Shown: positions 1 through 15,263, counted from the stretch's first letter. The stretch: DNA of 64,000 nucleotides from Mesocentrotus franciscanus (GCA_037976565.1 CP137681.1:29326127-29390126), one strand, 5' to 3'. The notes: generated by a model not told the origin, from the letters alone. Numbers and translations are program-made.

Positions 1-1018
1 TACATAACGTTCCCGGGGACCAGATTAAGGCTATGAATTGGACAAGTTTGTATTGATTTTCCAACGGACCTAACTCACGTACTGCATCAGTTAAATACTA
101 TAATTATGCCTACTTTAAAACATTATATCTTCATACACTCATTCATTGAATATTTGTTAGAAGAGACACCCATTACAAAAGAGAAGCAGAATCTTATTTT
201 CTTTTTCTTAGAATTTCTTATAATTTTATTTCACATAGGGCCAAGCCAACAGTAAACTGATGTTTGAATATTTGTTCTATAATTGTGATTAATCTATGTA
301 TACATTGCATTCACTTTATATAACCTGCAGAAGAAAAAAACACACTAATCTTTCTATATATGACCATTCTTAGCATATATATACAGGTAATAACAAAGAA
401 TATCAATATATTCTTTTACATGTACTATATTGTAGGCAAGTAAGAGATTATTTTACTACTATAATACTACTATTAATCGGAAGAACAGGCAGACAAAATA
501 TCATTAGTGTAATGAAATTTAACCTTTCACTAAACACAGAAATATATCAATGTCAATATAAATAGTATTTTTCTGTGCTATTTGTTAGTAGATAAATAAA
601 ATAAATAAATAAATTAATAGAATGCATCTGAAAATATCTACATGTATAACTATCCATAAATATCTTGAGTCACTACTTTAAGAATACTGACAATAAATTG
701 CTTGTGTTATCAACAGGTAAAAATACACTTTGGCAATGATGTATGAGATACTGCAAGCAAAGAAGTAGCCTTATAATACATGTATACTGTGAAAGTATAT
801 CATTGAGTAGGTATGTCATATATATTAAACATATATCCTCTGTGCTATTTCATGAATGAATAGATGAATAAATAGAATACATCATAACATATTTACAAAT
901 ATTTATTTACAACTTTCTTTTACTAACATTAAGATAATATTCCAACTATTTCACATCAGTGACATTTGCTTTCTTTTTTTTCTTCAATTAAGAGCCTGTT
1001 CTTTTGATAATGTACATA
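1..1018. other. AT-rich non-coding DNA, no feature recognised
   Basis: No coding exon, RNA gene or convincing repeat is visible. The stretch is AT-rich with short AATA/AAATA runs. It lies beyond the 3' end of the sycp1 coding region and may include distal 3' UTR or intergenic DNA, but no polyadenylation site can be assigned with confidence. Confidence 0.4.
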
Positions 1019-1412
1019 TTAAAGGTATAGAACAGTTTTGGAAACGCCCCCCTCTCAAAAAATGAAATGGAAGCTCTTATTACCAATCATGTGAAAGAAT
1101 ATGTTTTGACTAATACGTGATGATACAAATTTTGCCGGGAAACCGCCTACTAATTGATATATTTGGTAAATTATCATATCGATCCGGACTGGATAGATAT
1201 CGCGATCGCGTATATAGTCCCATATACATCTTTCTGTGTACAGTGCTTGTAACTTTACCAAGACTGGGCCAAATTTCTTATCATTTTGATGATTCCAGAA
1301 CCTTGCAGTACACACCAATACTTATAGGCTAGTTGATCAACCTTTTCTGATCGATTCCACCACGTTTCTTTCACAATGCAATCGCATGACCAGAACTGGT
1401 CTATACCTTTAA
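1019..1412. mobile_element. Non-autonomous piggyBac-like MITE (TTAA-flanked)
   Basis: The block starts TTAA-AGGTATAGAACAG and ends CTGGTCTATACCT-TTAA, so the ends are inverted repeats bounded on both sides by TTAA. TTAA target duplications are the known signature of piggyBac-type transposases. About 190 bp of its interior recurs in inverted orientation near 19,461-19,651. There is no transposase ORF; the two overlapping short ORFs inside are by-products of the repeat. Confidence 0.6.
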
Positions 1413-2220
1413 CCTCTTTATAACGAACCAAATACTAAAAAGTCATACACATACAGTGTATGAAACACAAATATGCATGTTTAGACAATACAACCACATG
1501 TATTAATCATGAATTAAACTTGTTTAACCAGGCAGAAGGTGAAAAGTGAACTAAATTCAGCAGAGCAACATTGGACAAATGCAAATTCTAAAATAAGTAT
1601 AAATTAATTGACTGAGTAAATTAAACAAATTAAAAAAGTGTATATAAGGTAACATTTTGATACTAATAGAAAAGAACATGATGAAAATAAACTAAAACAT
1701 TTTGAACTAATGGAATATAATCTATGATAAAAATACTATCATAGTTGAAAGCAAAGTAATATAACATATTAAACTTAATCATGTTAAGTTTAAAGAGACA
1801 TGCTCTATAAGGCTCTTCCCAATCTGTTCCTGACCAATATATTGTCATTTAAGTAATAAATTTAAATCATTTTCAAACTAAGAACTTTTGTTGGTATTAA
1901 TGTTTAAAAAACGAGAACTAGCCCCCATACCACACTTCAATTGTGAATAAATGTTCAGCCTCATGTCTCAAAGAGGCTCTATGGTTTGGAATCTTGCATA
2001 AATGTGTGCAAACTAAAAACAATCAATATGGAGCTAAAACAGACAAACACAGGTTTCCAATGACATTTTTCCAAAATAGCTTTACATGTCACATATATAA
2101 GTACATGTAAAAATATCTTAAGATATCACAACTAATGATATTTATCTAAATATGTTTCAAGGCCACTTCTTGAAAGTGGTTAGTAAACAAGTTATTTATA
2201 ACGATGATAAAATTGTTACT

Positions 2221-3184
2221 TTAATCAAAGAATCCATAGACAGCATCATTTTCAAACCATGAGAGATTGTTCTCTTTGGTTTCCTTGGCAGGTGCATCCT
2301 TCTTCTTCTTCCTACCTCGAGGGGAATCCCCCCATCCTTTGATCTTGTAAGCTCTCTTTGGAGTCTTCCTTGCATTCTTTGTTGACTGGCTTGTCTGCTG
2401 AAGAATAAAACAAAATTGTAAGAAAGATTGAAACAGATTATGAAACATACATGTATCTCATATTAGGGTGCTCCAACAGATTTTCGTTTGATAATTGCTC
2501 TGAGTTTTTTTCAGTACAGACATAGGGAAAGGGTTGATATTGCCTTTTAGATTAGGTTTAGGTTTACATGTAGGTTTACCGTTTAGGGTACCCATTAGGT
2601 AAAGTGTTTAGTCAAGGAGTGAAGATGTCTCTTCCTGTCACCGTTTTCTTGAATATGCAAGATTTTCAATAAAAATGAGAAGGAGATCATCCCTACAATT
2701 AAAAAAACATGTTAAATGTAACCAACAAGCACAAAACTTTATCATTAATGATGCTTGATAGTAAACTGGTCATAAATATTCATTCTGTAAATTAACAATG
2801 TTATTAATAATCGCACCTTTTGTTTCTTGTCCAGTTTATCAGTTTCTACTTCAGTATAGAGTTCACTATAGAGCTGTTTTCCTTTCTGTGCCAAACTTTC
2901 ATCCATCATCTGTCGAAAGGAAGGGATAATATCATATTTCTATATCTAATTCTCAACAAAACTTAGGAGCATACTTTAGATGTCTACATAACATCCATTA
3001 TATACATTTAGCTGTGAACCAGTGTTATCAAAAACACCCTATATGAATATTTTGTAGAATATACAAGTTGAGAGTGAGACCCTCTAATAAATTTGTCAAA
3101 AAGTTTTGTGTTGCTCTGAGTATGTTCAACTTTCCTTCCTTTACATGTCCATGTCTATGTCTCTCTGGTTCTGTCTCCCCTGAA

Positions 3185-3241
<57 letters not shown>

Positions 3242-6200
3242 GTCTCTCTCTCTCTCTCTTTTCTTAGCCTTTCTTGTCTCTTTCTTTTTATTCCGTCAAC
3301 CCATGTCCTCTCACAATTTTACGATTTCTCCTTTCTCCCCCACTACATTTCCCTTCCCACTGACGACTAAGTCACTATTAGCTTTCCAAGAAAAATCATC
3401 AATCACTTTTGTACAGATGAGTCATCATGTGTTTATCAATTCACATCAATTACCATTAATGATTTATTCCCTGTTGATAAATGAATAAATGAATGCATTC
3501 CCACTGTGACTCATAATTTCATTCATATCATCTTGTTACATACAGTCTACTCGGAACCAGAAGGGCATTTACTTAAAGACCGTTAAAAGAGTATTAACGC
3601 CCTTCTGGCTCTCAGCACATGTTACATGTACCATATACAGTCAAACCTGTCTATAGCGACCGCCCAAGGGAAACACAAAAGTGCTCTTTGTAGTCAGGTG
3701 GTCTTTGTAGACAGGTTCCTTTAGTTATAGTACATGTTTTAATGAGAAACCATTTTCAAGGGTAACAAAAAATGTGGTCTTTGTAGACAGGTGGTCACTA
3801 AAGCAGGTTTGACTGTACTTGCATGTAATGTAAATGGAAAACAACTTGATCCTACATACTCTGTGTTCAAATATATGACTGAACACCCTCCTGGCTCATA
3901 GAAGCCGATATATGGACAATAAAACTTGAATCTTGAATCTGGACGCTGCTAGACATACATACCTTGACATTGGTTGCTGTTAGAGATCTCTGAACACACC
4001 CCTGCGAGGAAGGCATCTGACTGACTTGAGGGGAGGGTCTGATACGCATTGGTGTGACAGCACGGCTAGGAACACGACGATCTGTGTTAGTATGCTTCAA
4101 TCTCTGCTCAACTTCCTCAAACTGAAAAGGAAAATGGACATGATGAATATTTCCTACTAAATATTTTTATATCTTGTAATTGTAAAATTAAGGTTGAATA
4201 CATTTCAAATTAGAGCATCCATTATAACTACAAATTACCAAATCTTTAGAAATTATTACTTTAATGTTTCAGGAACTTTTCTCAGTCTATCAAGTGTTTG
4301 TTGAAATATGGATTTTTAAAGAAACAATACAACTGTACTGAATCTCAGGAACAGACAATTAAATCATGTCCAAAGGTCTAAAAATGTATGCTCTCCAAAG
4401 ACTACCCTTTAACCATCATTACCCACTAGCACTCTCCAAAGACTACCCTTTAACCATCATCACCCACTAGTACTTTCACTTAGATGAAGAAGGAAATAAT
4501 ATCCAGCTCTTTTACCTCAAATTCCATAAGTTGAGATGTTGATGAATCCGAGCTTGCCCCATCATCCTCCTCCATCTCATTCTCCTGAGCGAAGGCCACA
4601 TTGCGTTTGAGACGTATAGAGTTGGTTTGCTTGAGGATGCTACGCTGAGGTGTGGTGCAGGGTGTCACTGCTTTGACTAGTGCAGAATGAGATATACACA
4701 TGTGATTAATTCTTTATTCACCATGGGCTGTAACCCTTAGACTGCCACATTGTGTAAAGTATCATGTTCCACAAACATTGTACATGTTTGTCAACAAAAG
4801 GGTGCAAAGAGTTAAGAGATAATTAGGAGTGTGTAGGCCTCAATACCGATATTCAGACATGATGTGGTATGATAGGCCTAAAATAAACCTGATGTACCAC
4901 ACTTTTGTGTGAAAATGACTTGGCACAAGGCAAAATTCCAGGGAATAAGAGAAATATAAAGCCACTCCGGTTATTCCTCAACTGTGTGTTACACTCCAGT
5001 CAGTTACTTTTATTTATCAGGAGAAGATTTTGTTTTGAGCTTGCAATGTAATGACATAATAGACTATAAGGGTGTCAGATAGGGAGGGAGACAACAGAAA
5101 CAAATGCAGACAATATAAATTTTGTAATGTAGAAAGCATCCAAGAGATACAGAGTGGAACGACAGAATAAAAGACAAATATTCAATCAGGCTGACTGAGA
5201 CAGATGGACAGAGAGAGACAAAAAGGAATAATAAAGAGACAAAGACGAAAAGCGACAGTGACAAAAAGAGATGCACAAATTTTGGGTCCGAGAGTCATGA
5301 TCTCAGTTATTATGAGATCAATAAAACAAATCAATACAGCAATGAAACTCACCAGTCATAGGTGTTCTGATGTTCTTAGTGATAGTATCTTCAGCAGTTT
5401 GACATCCTGTGTATGGAATGAAAGAAGAGCACATACATACACTGATGATAAGAGCATTCCACACTGTACAGAACACAATATAAGCTCACAATGTACAGGC
5501 CGGTCTATCTGCAAACCATCTATTTTGTACGTTGTTGGATCATTATCTAATAAGAAATCATACAACATGAATTCCTATTTCTGTCAAACCACTAAAACTT
5601 AACAGGGGCTAAGACTCCAAAAGGTGATTTTTGCCCCAAGGGAAAGTTTAAAATACCAGCAGATTTAAGGGTCCCTTCACTTTCCTTCTTCTGGAATATA
5701 TATCTTTTCTTTTTAAGGTGACTTCTGTTGAAATATTGAAAACACTTTGAAATTATAACAATATTCTATTCTTGCAAAGCACATATCATTATTATGATAT
5801 AACTTCTCTATGTGTTTCTAAAGAGCTTTTGAATGGAGCAAGCTGAAGAAAAGGAAATATTTCAGGATTTATTCTTCTAGGTATATATATATATAACGCC
5901 TTCCAAACATTTCAATAAGTGGCTTTTGGATTTCATTGTACTGGACTGTAATCTGCCAGTGAAACATGGAAGAGGTCTTTTTTAACAATTGTTTGCATAA
6001 TTGTAAGTAAATAATCTGATCTTACTGTTAAGAGGTGTCCTTGGTGTTTTTCTGTTATCCTGTAGCTTGTTATGGATAGTAGGAGTAACTGGAGTCCTGG
6101 GACCAATCTTTGAAGTGTTCTCCTGAGGTTTAGGACTGGGGCTACGGCGATTCTTCTCAGCTTTAGCTGCTTCCTCAGCTTCAGCCAACTTTTCTTCAGC

Positions 6201-9200
6201 CTGGCTTGCATCAGCTTGGAGTTTGCTTATTTCCACATCCTGTGAATTATTAAGGAATTACCAAAAGCCATAGCTATTAGAAAGGGAAAGTTCTGACACT
6301 TGCATGCATGAGCGCTGGAAGGTCAATTCTTGAAGCTCCTAATATATCCTTGCCACATACAATCTTTATGGAAAAGAACTTTTACAGCACTCCATAAATT
6401 TGACCAATGGACTAATACCATGTATGGTAACTTATCTATTTCTACTCTACTAACTATTGCAAAAGAATGAGAATGCTACACATAAAGTATATTTTAACAT
6501 TGTAATCCATGTCTAACACAGTGTAATGGTACTAATTCTGCATCTAACACAGGTAACAACAAGATGGACCTTCGAATGCGCGCATTCGAAAATGATGCCT
6601 CCTCCATAGAGCGATTTTACAAACCAAAACAGAAGCAAGTTTTAAAATTTAAGTTTGATTGTAATCCATTAACAGGTTCTCAGGATATTAAGATTACAAG
6701 GTATTTTTCATATACGTGTATGACCCTTTGATCTTTGACCTTATGACCCTAAAATCTAATCAGTTCATTGGCCCTGCAAGATACATACATGTCCTGAGTT
6801 TGATAGTAATCCATCTGTCGGTCCTAATGATAATGCGTTCACAAGCTATTTTTGCATACATAATGAGCCCCATGACCTGTGACCTTAAAACATAAAACAT
6901 ATGCCTCCAGCCACTTCGTTGCGGAGGCATAATGAAAAGGACTACTAGTATAACAGCAATGCATTGAATGCACATTTGACACAGATAATAACACATTGAG
7001 TCTATATCTATAGTGCCAACAGAAATCAACATAACTGTGATATGTCCATATCTTACATAGATAGTAACATAACTAATAAATACTCCAATGATTCTACATC
7101 TGACACAAGTTGCATTCATTATTTTCTTTAAAAGGGGGGAAAAGAGTGAAACAATGACTTGACATTCACTCGTTTAACATTGCTTTTTTTTTTAAAGCAG
7201 TACAATGCTTTTACATCTAACATAGATAGTGTTCCTGAAAACAAGGCAGTATACCATAAAATTCTCAACATGTAATGATAGTGACATATTTAATTTGGTG
7301 TCAATTATTTGGTATCATTTTCTACATCAATCAAGGAGACACCAAGTCATACCTTTTCCTTGAGTTGGTCCTCTAGCAATGTTATTTTCTTTTCTTTCTT
7401 ATCACTGCCTTTCTCTAGAGTCTTTTTGGAAGATTCAACCTCGTCCATTGTCTTCTTCAGGTCACTTATCTCATCTTCAATTGTCTTCCTCTTGTTCTCC
7501 TGCAAACAGTTAGATATGGGACACAATGATTCCAGGGAAAGAGACAAAGTGAATGAACGAAACAATGTCCAAACAGCTTGTTTTATTATTATCATCATCA
7601 ACTTTAAATGAGATACACATATTCCTTATAATGGTTTAAGTGATGGTGATACTGCAATTTAGAATTTTTTTCTTTCTTTCTTTTTTGTTTGTTTCCTTGC
7701 AAACTAAAATATTAGGGATGCTGTTATAATAAATGATTTCTAGACATTTTCATGAAACAGGAAACTATTCAAAATAAGAAACAGGATATTTATCCTAATT
7801 AATACATGTTGACTTTATATTTTACATATCCAGGCAATAACAATTTCTGCTCTGCTACATGACTTTTAAATATTGGCAGAATTAACTTTGTTAAAAAAGG
7901 AAGATTGAAAGTGTACCTCATCTTTCTTGGCAGTGGTTTGCTCAGATAGTTTCTTCTTCAGATCATCGATGGTGTTGCACTTCTCTACAACAATCTTGTC
8001 ATAGTCAATCTGCAGAATATTAACAGAAGGGTGGTCAGTTTATGAGAATTCTTAAAAGGAATTGGTACAACATTACTCCACCCCCCCCCCTCGCTCTCTC
8101 TCTCTCTCTCTCTATTTATCTTCCCTCTTGCCATGATAAAATGATGAATAATATATAATGGTATAATAATATATGGATAAATTACAGATCTTGTGTTAAA
8201 CCAAACATGCAGGTATGTAATAATGCTAAACTTGTACACAAATCAATTGATGTAATTACCTTGTATGTGTTCATAACCTGTTCAAATGTCTGTCTTTGTT
8301 CTTCCTGGGCTACCGTTGCAAGCTTCTCCTTCTTCTCTGCTTCTTCCTTTTGTTCAGAAAGCTCAGCCATCTCTTTCTTCAATGCTTCCATATCGGATTG
8401 TGCTGCTGTTAAGTCCTTCTCCAAATCAGCCATCTGATCAAAGCAAATTGAGTAGAACTATGTATCATGAATTTATCTGCTGAAGGCAAATATTTCCCCC
8501 TTATTATCAACTTTTTGCTATATATACCTTGACTTAAGGTAATCTGGCAGTAGAATTCCATTTTCAGACAAATTGGCTCAAATTAATTCCAAACTGTTCG
8601 TCATGGAGTAGGTAGGTTTGCTTGGACCAGCAAAATATTCATATACAAACTAACAAAAATTTGCCACAAATCACAGTTTCTGACTAGCACTAATCACACT
8701 TGGACTTATGAGATAACCATAATGCAAGAGGCAAGTCTCCAGCGGTCCCCTGAGTGAGGCCAGGGACCCATTTCACAAAGCCTTTTGTCAATGACAAATG
8801 ACAAAAATCAGTGACTAATCTGCTGATAACCAATCAGAAGCAAGGATTTTGCTAGCTTATAACAAAAACTGTATTTTGTCACTGATGACAAGTTTTGTGA
8901 AATGGGGCCCAGATGTTCTTAAGTCTTCTTCTAGCATCTTCTTCCAGATGTTGCGGGTCTGGCACAGGGTTTTGAGCCTGAAATTCATTGCTAGAACTTT
9001 TAAGTGACTAACGTGACAATTCTCTGGTAACAAATTAATTTGTTTTGCTGTTTTAGCTTGTTTCACTTTGTATATCATCTGATGTTAAGGCCTTCTTGCC
9101 CACCTATTATTATTGTTACGTCCTTCACCATTGCAACCACTTCAATCACATATTAGTTTTATTTAGGGGAACCTATAATCTACAAGCTGAGCTTTTTAAT

Positions 9201-12200
9201 AGGTTCCTCACATTTCACCCTGAATATTTTATTCAATACAATTAATTTCGACATCTTTACAAAGAATTAGTATATTTTATATTATGTTCTAGTTTTGTTA
9301 ATTCTATTTTGTGAAATGTGAAACAAAATAAACTTGAAAAAAAATTGAGATTTGTAAGAGTATGTCTTACCCCTTCTTCATGTGATGTTTTCTGTTTGGT
9401 CATTGTGGTCAGCTTTCCTTTTAGAGTCTTGATCTCTTGGTGTAAGTCTTTGATCTGCTTAGTCTTGCCTCCAGTCTGCCCATGAAGAGATTTGTTCTTA
9501 TCTTCCAGGTTGCACTTCTCTTTCTTCAGTTGCCCCAGCTCTTCACTCAGATCTTGGTTCTTCAAATCAATTAATAACATTGTTACATGTAGATGACAAG
9601 TCAACATGATAATCTAAAATATATTTGGAGAGGCTTGTTTTATCTTTCAAGCTACTTTTCTGTATTCAAGTCATCAAGTTTGTTGCTACTTTTTTTTTCT
9701 CAACTAAACATCAGTATTGACAAGGGATAGGTATATATTGTAGGAACTGTATTTCTTTTTTAATGTCACGACATTTTGCTTTCATGCATTCTATTTCTCA
9801 CTCAAATACTTCGGATTAGTTCATTGTAGATCTACTTGAACTAGCCATATTACTGAATCCGAATAAAATAAGGCTGACATTTCCAGCAAATGCGTGTGAA
9901 ATGAAAAATGAGATTGTTCTCACAAGTTAATATGTCACTAATACCTGACATGAAACAAGAAATTATCTCTCCTGCATCAGACTCTATCACATAAATAAAA
10001 TGTCACCCTTTACCTGTTTCTTTTCCTCCTCTAGAAGTTTGTTGATATCTTCTGAATGTTTCTCATGCTGGGTCTGAAGATCATCTTTAGCTCTCTCTAA
10101 GGCATCCTTGGCATTCAGGGCAGTCTGTACTTTGGTCTTTTCTACTTCCATATCATCCTCAAGAATCTTATAGAAAGAGGTATGGGAAAGATTCTTCAAT
10201 ATTCTTCATAGGCCCAAACATTTGTTCTTTATATAGAGTTGGTGACTTACATCTTAACTTAAGGGGGCTACATGTTCTACAAATATAACTTCAAGCAGGC
10301 TTCCCTCCACAATACTAATTCCTTTTATTTCACTCCAACTTTTAGTGACGTACATGTAGGAATGCTGTATAATCATTTAGAGATATTGATGTTTTTATTC
10401 TTTTTTATTAACTTGACTTCTATAGACAAATTATAAATATATAATCTTGTGACATATACAAGAATGCCATGTAATTACAATGATGCTTTGCTGTTTGAGA
10501 GTTACTGCAGCTTTTTAAAATATTTTTATTTCATTTATTGAAATCACTTGCATGTATGAAAAGTAGATATTGAACTATAAAATTACTCTGTGAATTTTGT
10601 TACTCTTACCTTGATTTTTGCATTGAAGTCTTCAGCTTCTTGTTTATAAACCATCAATTCTTGCTCCAGGGTTTGCTTGTCTTTTCTGGTGTGCTCAATG
10701 ATTTCAACCAGCTTAGCGTTCTCAGAACTACATTTGAATGGAGAGATAGAGAAGTGGTGAGAGAAAGGAGGAAAAGGAGGGGGAGGAGACAGAACAGGGG
10801 AGAGATGGAGGGAGATGGATAAAACGAGAAAACAGAGAGAGGGAGAGAGTGAAAGAGAATGAACAAATAAGAACAAAGGTAGAATAATTCAGTGAATAAA
10901 TAAATCCAATAAGAGAAAAAATTGATGATTAGATACAGGGATTTAGAGAGTCATAGGGAGACTGGGTACAAGAAATTGAGCATCTGTGTACATCACAAAT
11001 GATCAAGTCATAGCTCTTTAATCTAAAATGTATGTTTACTCTAACCTCTAAACTCTATAATTCACAATTATCTCAATTAAACATTTCCATACCTGCCAAC
11101 ATTTGAAAATAAGAATTAGGAATTTCTAGCATAGTAGCAGGGGTCCGCCTGCAGCGGCAGTGTATAACTGGCAATACGCGGTAAATCTGTACAAAAAAGC
11201 AAATACAAATTCACTGCTTGATCGTGCAGCCATTCAACACATGCAATACATGAACTCTCCAATTGCGACACATGATAAAACAAGCTAAATTTGGCTTTTA
11301 AAAAAAAGGGTCCTAAAAATCCAGAAAATCAGAATATTCCGGAAAATTCGGAAGGGTTGGCAGGTATGCATTTCTGTCACATGCTTTGCAATCTTTCCTT
11401 ATCCATCCCAGATATTTCTTTCATTCACTCTAAACAAAAGTAAATTATTCATTGTTTTACCACATTTCAATAAAACCTAAATGGATAATTAGGATAGATA
11501 TATACTGCTTTGATGCAAGATCAGTGACCTGTTTCAAAAAGCATTTTTTAAATAACAAATTACAAAATCATTGACAAATCTGCTGATAACCAATCAGTAG
11601 CAAGGATGTCAGTAGCTCATAACAAAAACTGTCATTTGTCACAGATGACAAGTTTTGTGAAATGGGGCCCAGAACAGATCAAGAATCCCATGCATGTCAC
11701 AGAAAATACTAAGTAGCTTAATTTCATAACCTGAAAGAGATAGTGGTTCCAGCTCACCTCTCTAATTGCAGATCTTTTCTCATGCTGTCTAGTTTGTCAT
11801 AAGATATCTTCTCCCTCTCCAATACTTCCTTCAGCTCAGCCTTCAAGGATGTCATATCTCCCTGTATATATATATACACACATGAATCCAGTGTCTTAAA
11901 GATGATTTTTGACATGATTTTTGATGATTTCCTGACGACGGATAGTCAACCTATTCGAAACGTCGAGCCCCTCCTACCACCCATCCTCTCCTTACTACTG
12001 GTGCTATAGTTCTTTTAGAACTAGAAGCTCAAGAAAGATTACACCAGTCCTTTTAGGACTACCACAGCCCTTTTTAGGACTACACAAGAAAGATTACCAA
12101 CAGTCCTTTTCAGGACTCCCAAAACCTCCTCCCGTCTCACATGGTGGAACCACAAGCCTACTGTATATATCTACATCACAATGGAAGCCGATACTTATAA

Positions 12201-15200
12201 ACAGCATCTAATATGATCCTGTTCTCAGTTCTTACCTCTTTCTTAAGCAGTATCTTGTTCTGATCCTCAATTTTGTTTTCAAGTTGCTTCTTTTCTTCAT
12301 TTAGGTCAGTCACTTTTTTATCCAGTTCTGCCACTGCATCCTACAATTAGGAACAAATTGAAATTCATATCAGGAGTGACGTTCTCACTTGGTCTTAATC
12401 ACTTATCTATACTAACCCATTATCTGCTGGAAACAAATAGTCTCTGTTTCAACCCTATGGAAATTAAAAAACTCAGTAGTCAAAAGGTGAAAGAGACACA
12501 TTAAGAATTACTGATAGCAATTGCATAAAGATATACAATGTACCTCTTTGGATTTTATATCAGCTTCAAGATGATCCATTGTCTTCTTATCCTGGTCAAT
12601 TTGTTTCTTGGATATCTCAGCATCTTCCATGAGCCCCTGAAGCTCCTTTTCCAGTTCAGCCTGACAAAAAACAAAACAAAACACAGAGATGAAATAAAAA
12701 ATAGTCATAGAATCAAACATACATTTACTTGCCTATGAATACAACAGCTGTACCTCATGAAACCTCTAGCACACCATCATTTGAGCTTTGTAACCGTTAT
12801 CATAATCACATACGTTTCTTTCAACTTGACTCTCTTTTAATTATGTTTATCATTCACTTAACATGGTATTAGATTGGAATATATTACACATCAGCTGGTT
12901 ATATGATCTAGCTGAAAGTCAAACGAATATGATACTCAATGTCTGATATGATATAGGATGTATTTACTCAACATTCCATTACAGTAATTTTACGTTTATT
13001 CAGATATTATTACTGCTGGGTGATATTGATTTAAGCTAAAGATGATTCATCAAACTGCAGGAAGTAATCATTTTTACCTGTTGAGTTTGTAGTTTGTTCT
13101 TGTGATTGGTTGTTTCAACAATCCATTACTTTGAATTTACTTTTATTCAGTTATTATTACTGTTTTACTCTTTTTTTCTTATTTCTTCCAATTGGGTGAT
13201 ATTGACTGAAGCTGAAGATAATTCATCAAAATGCAGGAAGTAATCATTTCTACCTGTTGAGTTTGTAGTTTGTTCTTGTGAGTGGTTGTTTCCTTGAGTT
13301 CTGATTTGATCTTTGATAGTAGCTGCTGGTTAGCCTCTACCTCTTCATTGGCTTGGCTCAAAGACTCATGAAGACATTCTGTAGGAGCAGAAGAAAAAGG
13401 TCAGAATTCACCAAGACAAGGGGAAACAAAGAAGGGGTTGAAAGAAACAGAAACTGAGGAACAGACATGATAAAAAGATTGGAAGAAAACAGGAAAACAC
13501 AGAAAAGGAAGGGGCCCCAATATCCTTGGACAATTCTCCTCTCATAAAGGAACTTTAAAGAGTGAAAGTGGTTGAAATTGAAAATGAAATTCCACAGATA
13601 GAAAATTCAAAATAGAAGTGACTGTTTCGTAAAGAAATAAGTATAACAATTACAAGGAAAAGAATAAAAATCATTACAAAAGAAAGAAAGAAACCATCAA
13701 ATAATGCCTGCAGATCACCAAACCATACACTGTTCAATTCTCAAAGTTTTAATCCCATGGCACCTAGGGGCTAACTACATAACATAAGAACTTCATAAAT
13801 GCATTAAACCTCCGCTATCTGTTTGAAAGAAGTAAACTGTCTTGTACTGACCTTTCTCTTGTTGAAGTACAGCTATCTGTCTAGAAGTCTTCTTGATGTC
13901 ATCTTGGAGATCAGAGATAGTCTGGTCTTTTTTCTCACAGATACTCTGTAATTCTTCACACTGCAAAAAGAGTTAAAACTTTAACATCATGATTTAAATA
14001 TAGTTCTTAATCATATGTAAATTTTGGCATAGCTTACCACTTTCACAGCTTAGTTCAAATGAGGCTCATATAGATATATTTCTGTAAAACTAATTTCTTA
14101 ACAGCATGAATCTTTCAATTTATGAAGAAGCAACATGCAGATGTGATTGTTCAGAAGTGTGTTGAAGATCAAACTGTCAGTTGAGAGCTAGAAGGTGATT
14201 AAGTTTATGTAAAATGATAGTATACAAATATTGACTGCTCATGAGGATGATGGTGGGAATTATCACTACCAAGGTGGTGTTCATACCGGTCCTTCTATCA
14301 CCCCCGAGGCGAGGCCGAGGGGTGATAGAAGGACCGGTATGAACACAACCGAGGGAGTGATAATATCCTCCACCATCCAATTATACAGAGCAGTCCATAT
14401 TTGTTTTATATACCTCATCCTTTTCATTGATTCATGAATAGGTCTAGAAAATAAATCCAATATCAAGAGTCTATATGCTCATCACAGTAATATATTTACA
14501 GTCTTTTGAAGCTCAAAACAGTTTCAAATATCCAACGCTAAAAGAAATCCAACATACGGAAATCCAATCTATACTGTAAATGTTTACAGGTACTGCAGTA
14601 AGGTAATGCAGTTACTGCGGCCCAGCGTAAATTGCATGGCTTGAGCGTGCATTTGAAATCTTGTACGCTCTGTGTGTGTGCGAAAGTCGCGGAGGGGTTA
14701 GGAGTACTATCACAGGGTTTGATAGTACTATCAAACCCTCTGACGCAATGATAGATCGAAATGCTCCTTGTCATGTGATATAGTTTTGACCAATCAGTGA
14801 ATGACAATCTATGTATGAGGTATATAAAAGTTACTTTCCATCTGGCTCTCAACAGATGAACTATTACAAGATTTGTATTACCTCTTTCTCAATTCCAGAT
14901 ATCTTGGCTTCCATTGTCACTTCAGCTTCAGCAAGTTTCATCTTCTCTCTTTGCACTGCAGGACAGAATAGACTGTATTAATAGCACCAGTATTTAGAAA
15001 CTCAAGTTTTCATCCCTTAACCCTTTTCAGCAGACTGAGCTTTTTATTGTTAATTATATTGTGACACGCTCAGGGTGCGCCCATTCATCAAGTCCCTGTG
15101 TTTTATTGTTAATTATATTGTGACACGCTCAGGGTACACCCATTCATCAAGTCCCTGTGGCTTTTATGGATGCACCTTTTTCCATTCTATACCTTTAGTA

Positions 15201-15230
15201 GATTTAATCATGTCTTCTTTGTTTTTCCAA

Positions 15231-15263
<33 letters not shown>

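Noticed and set aside
6760..7119. 119-residue minus-strand ORF within the sycp1 gene region
   Set aside because: Lies in an intron and overlaps the dispersed repeat at 6594-6931; no exon-like splice sites and not compatible with the sycp1 phases.
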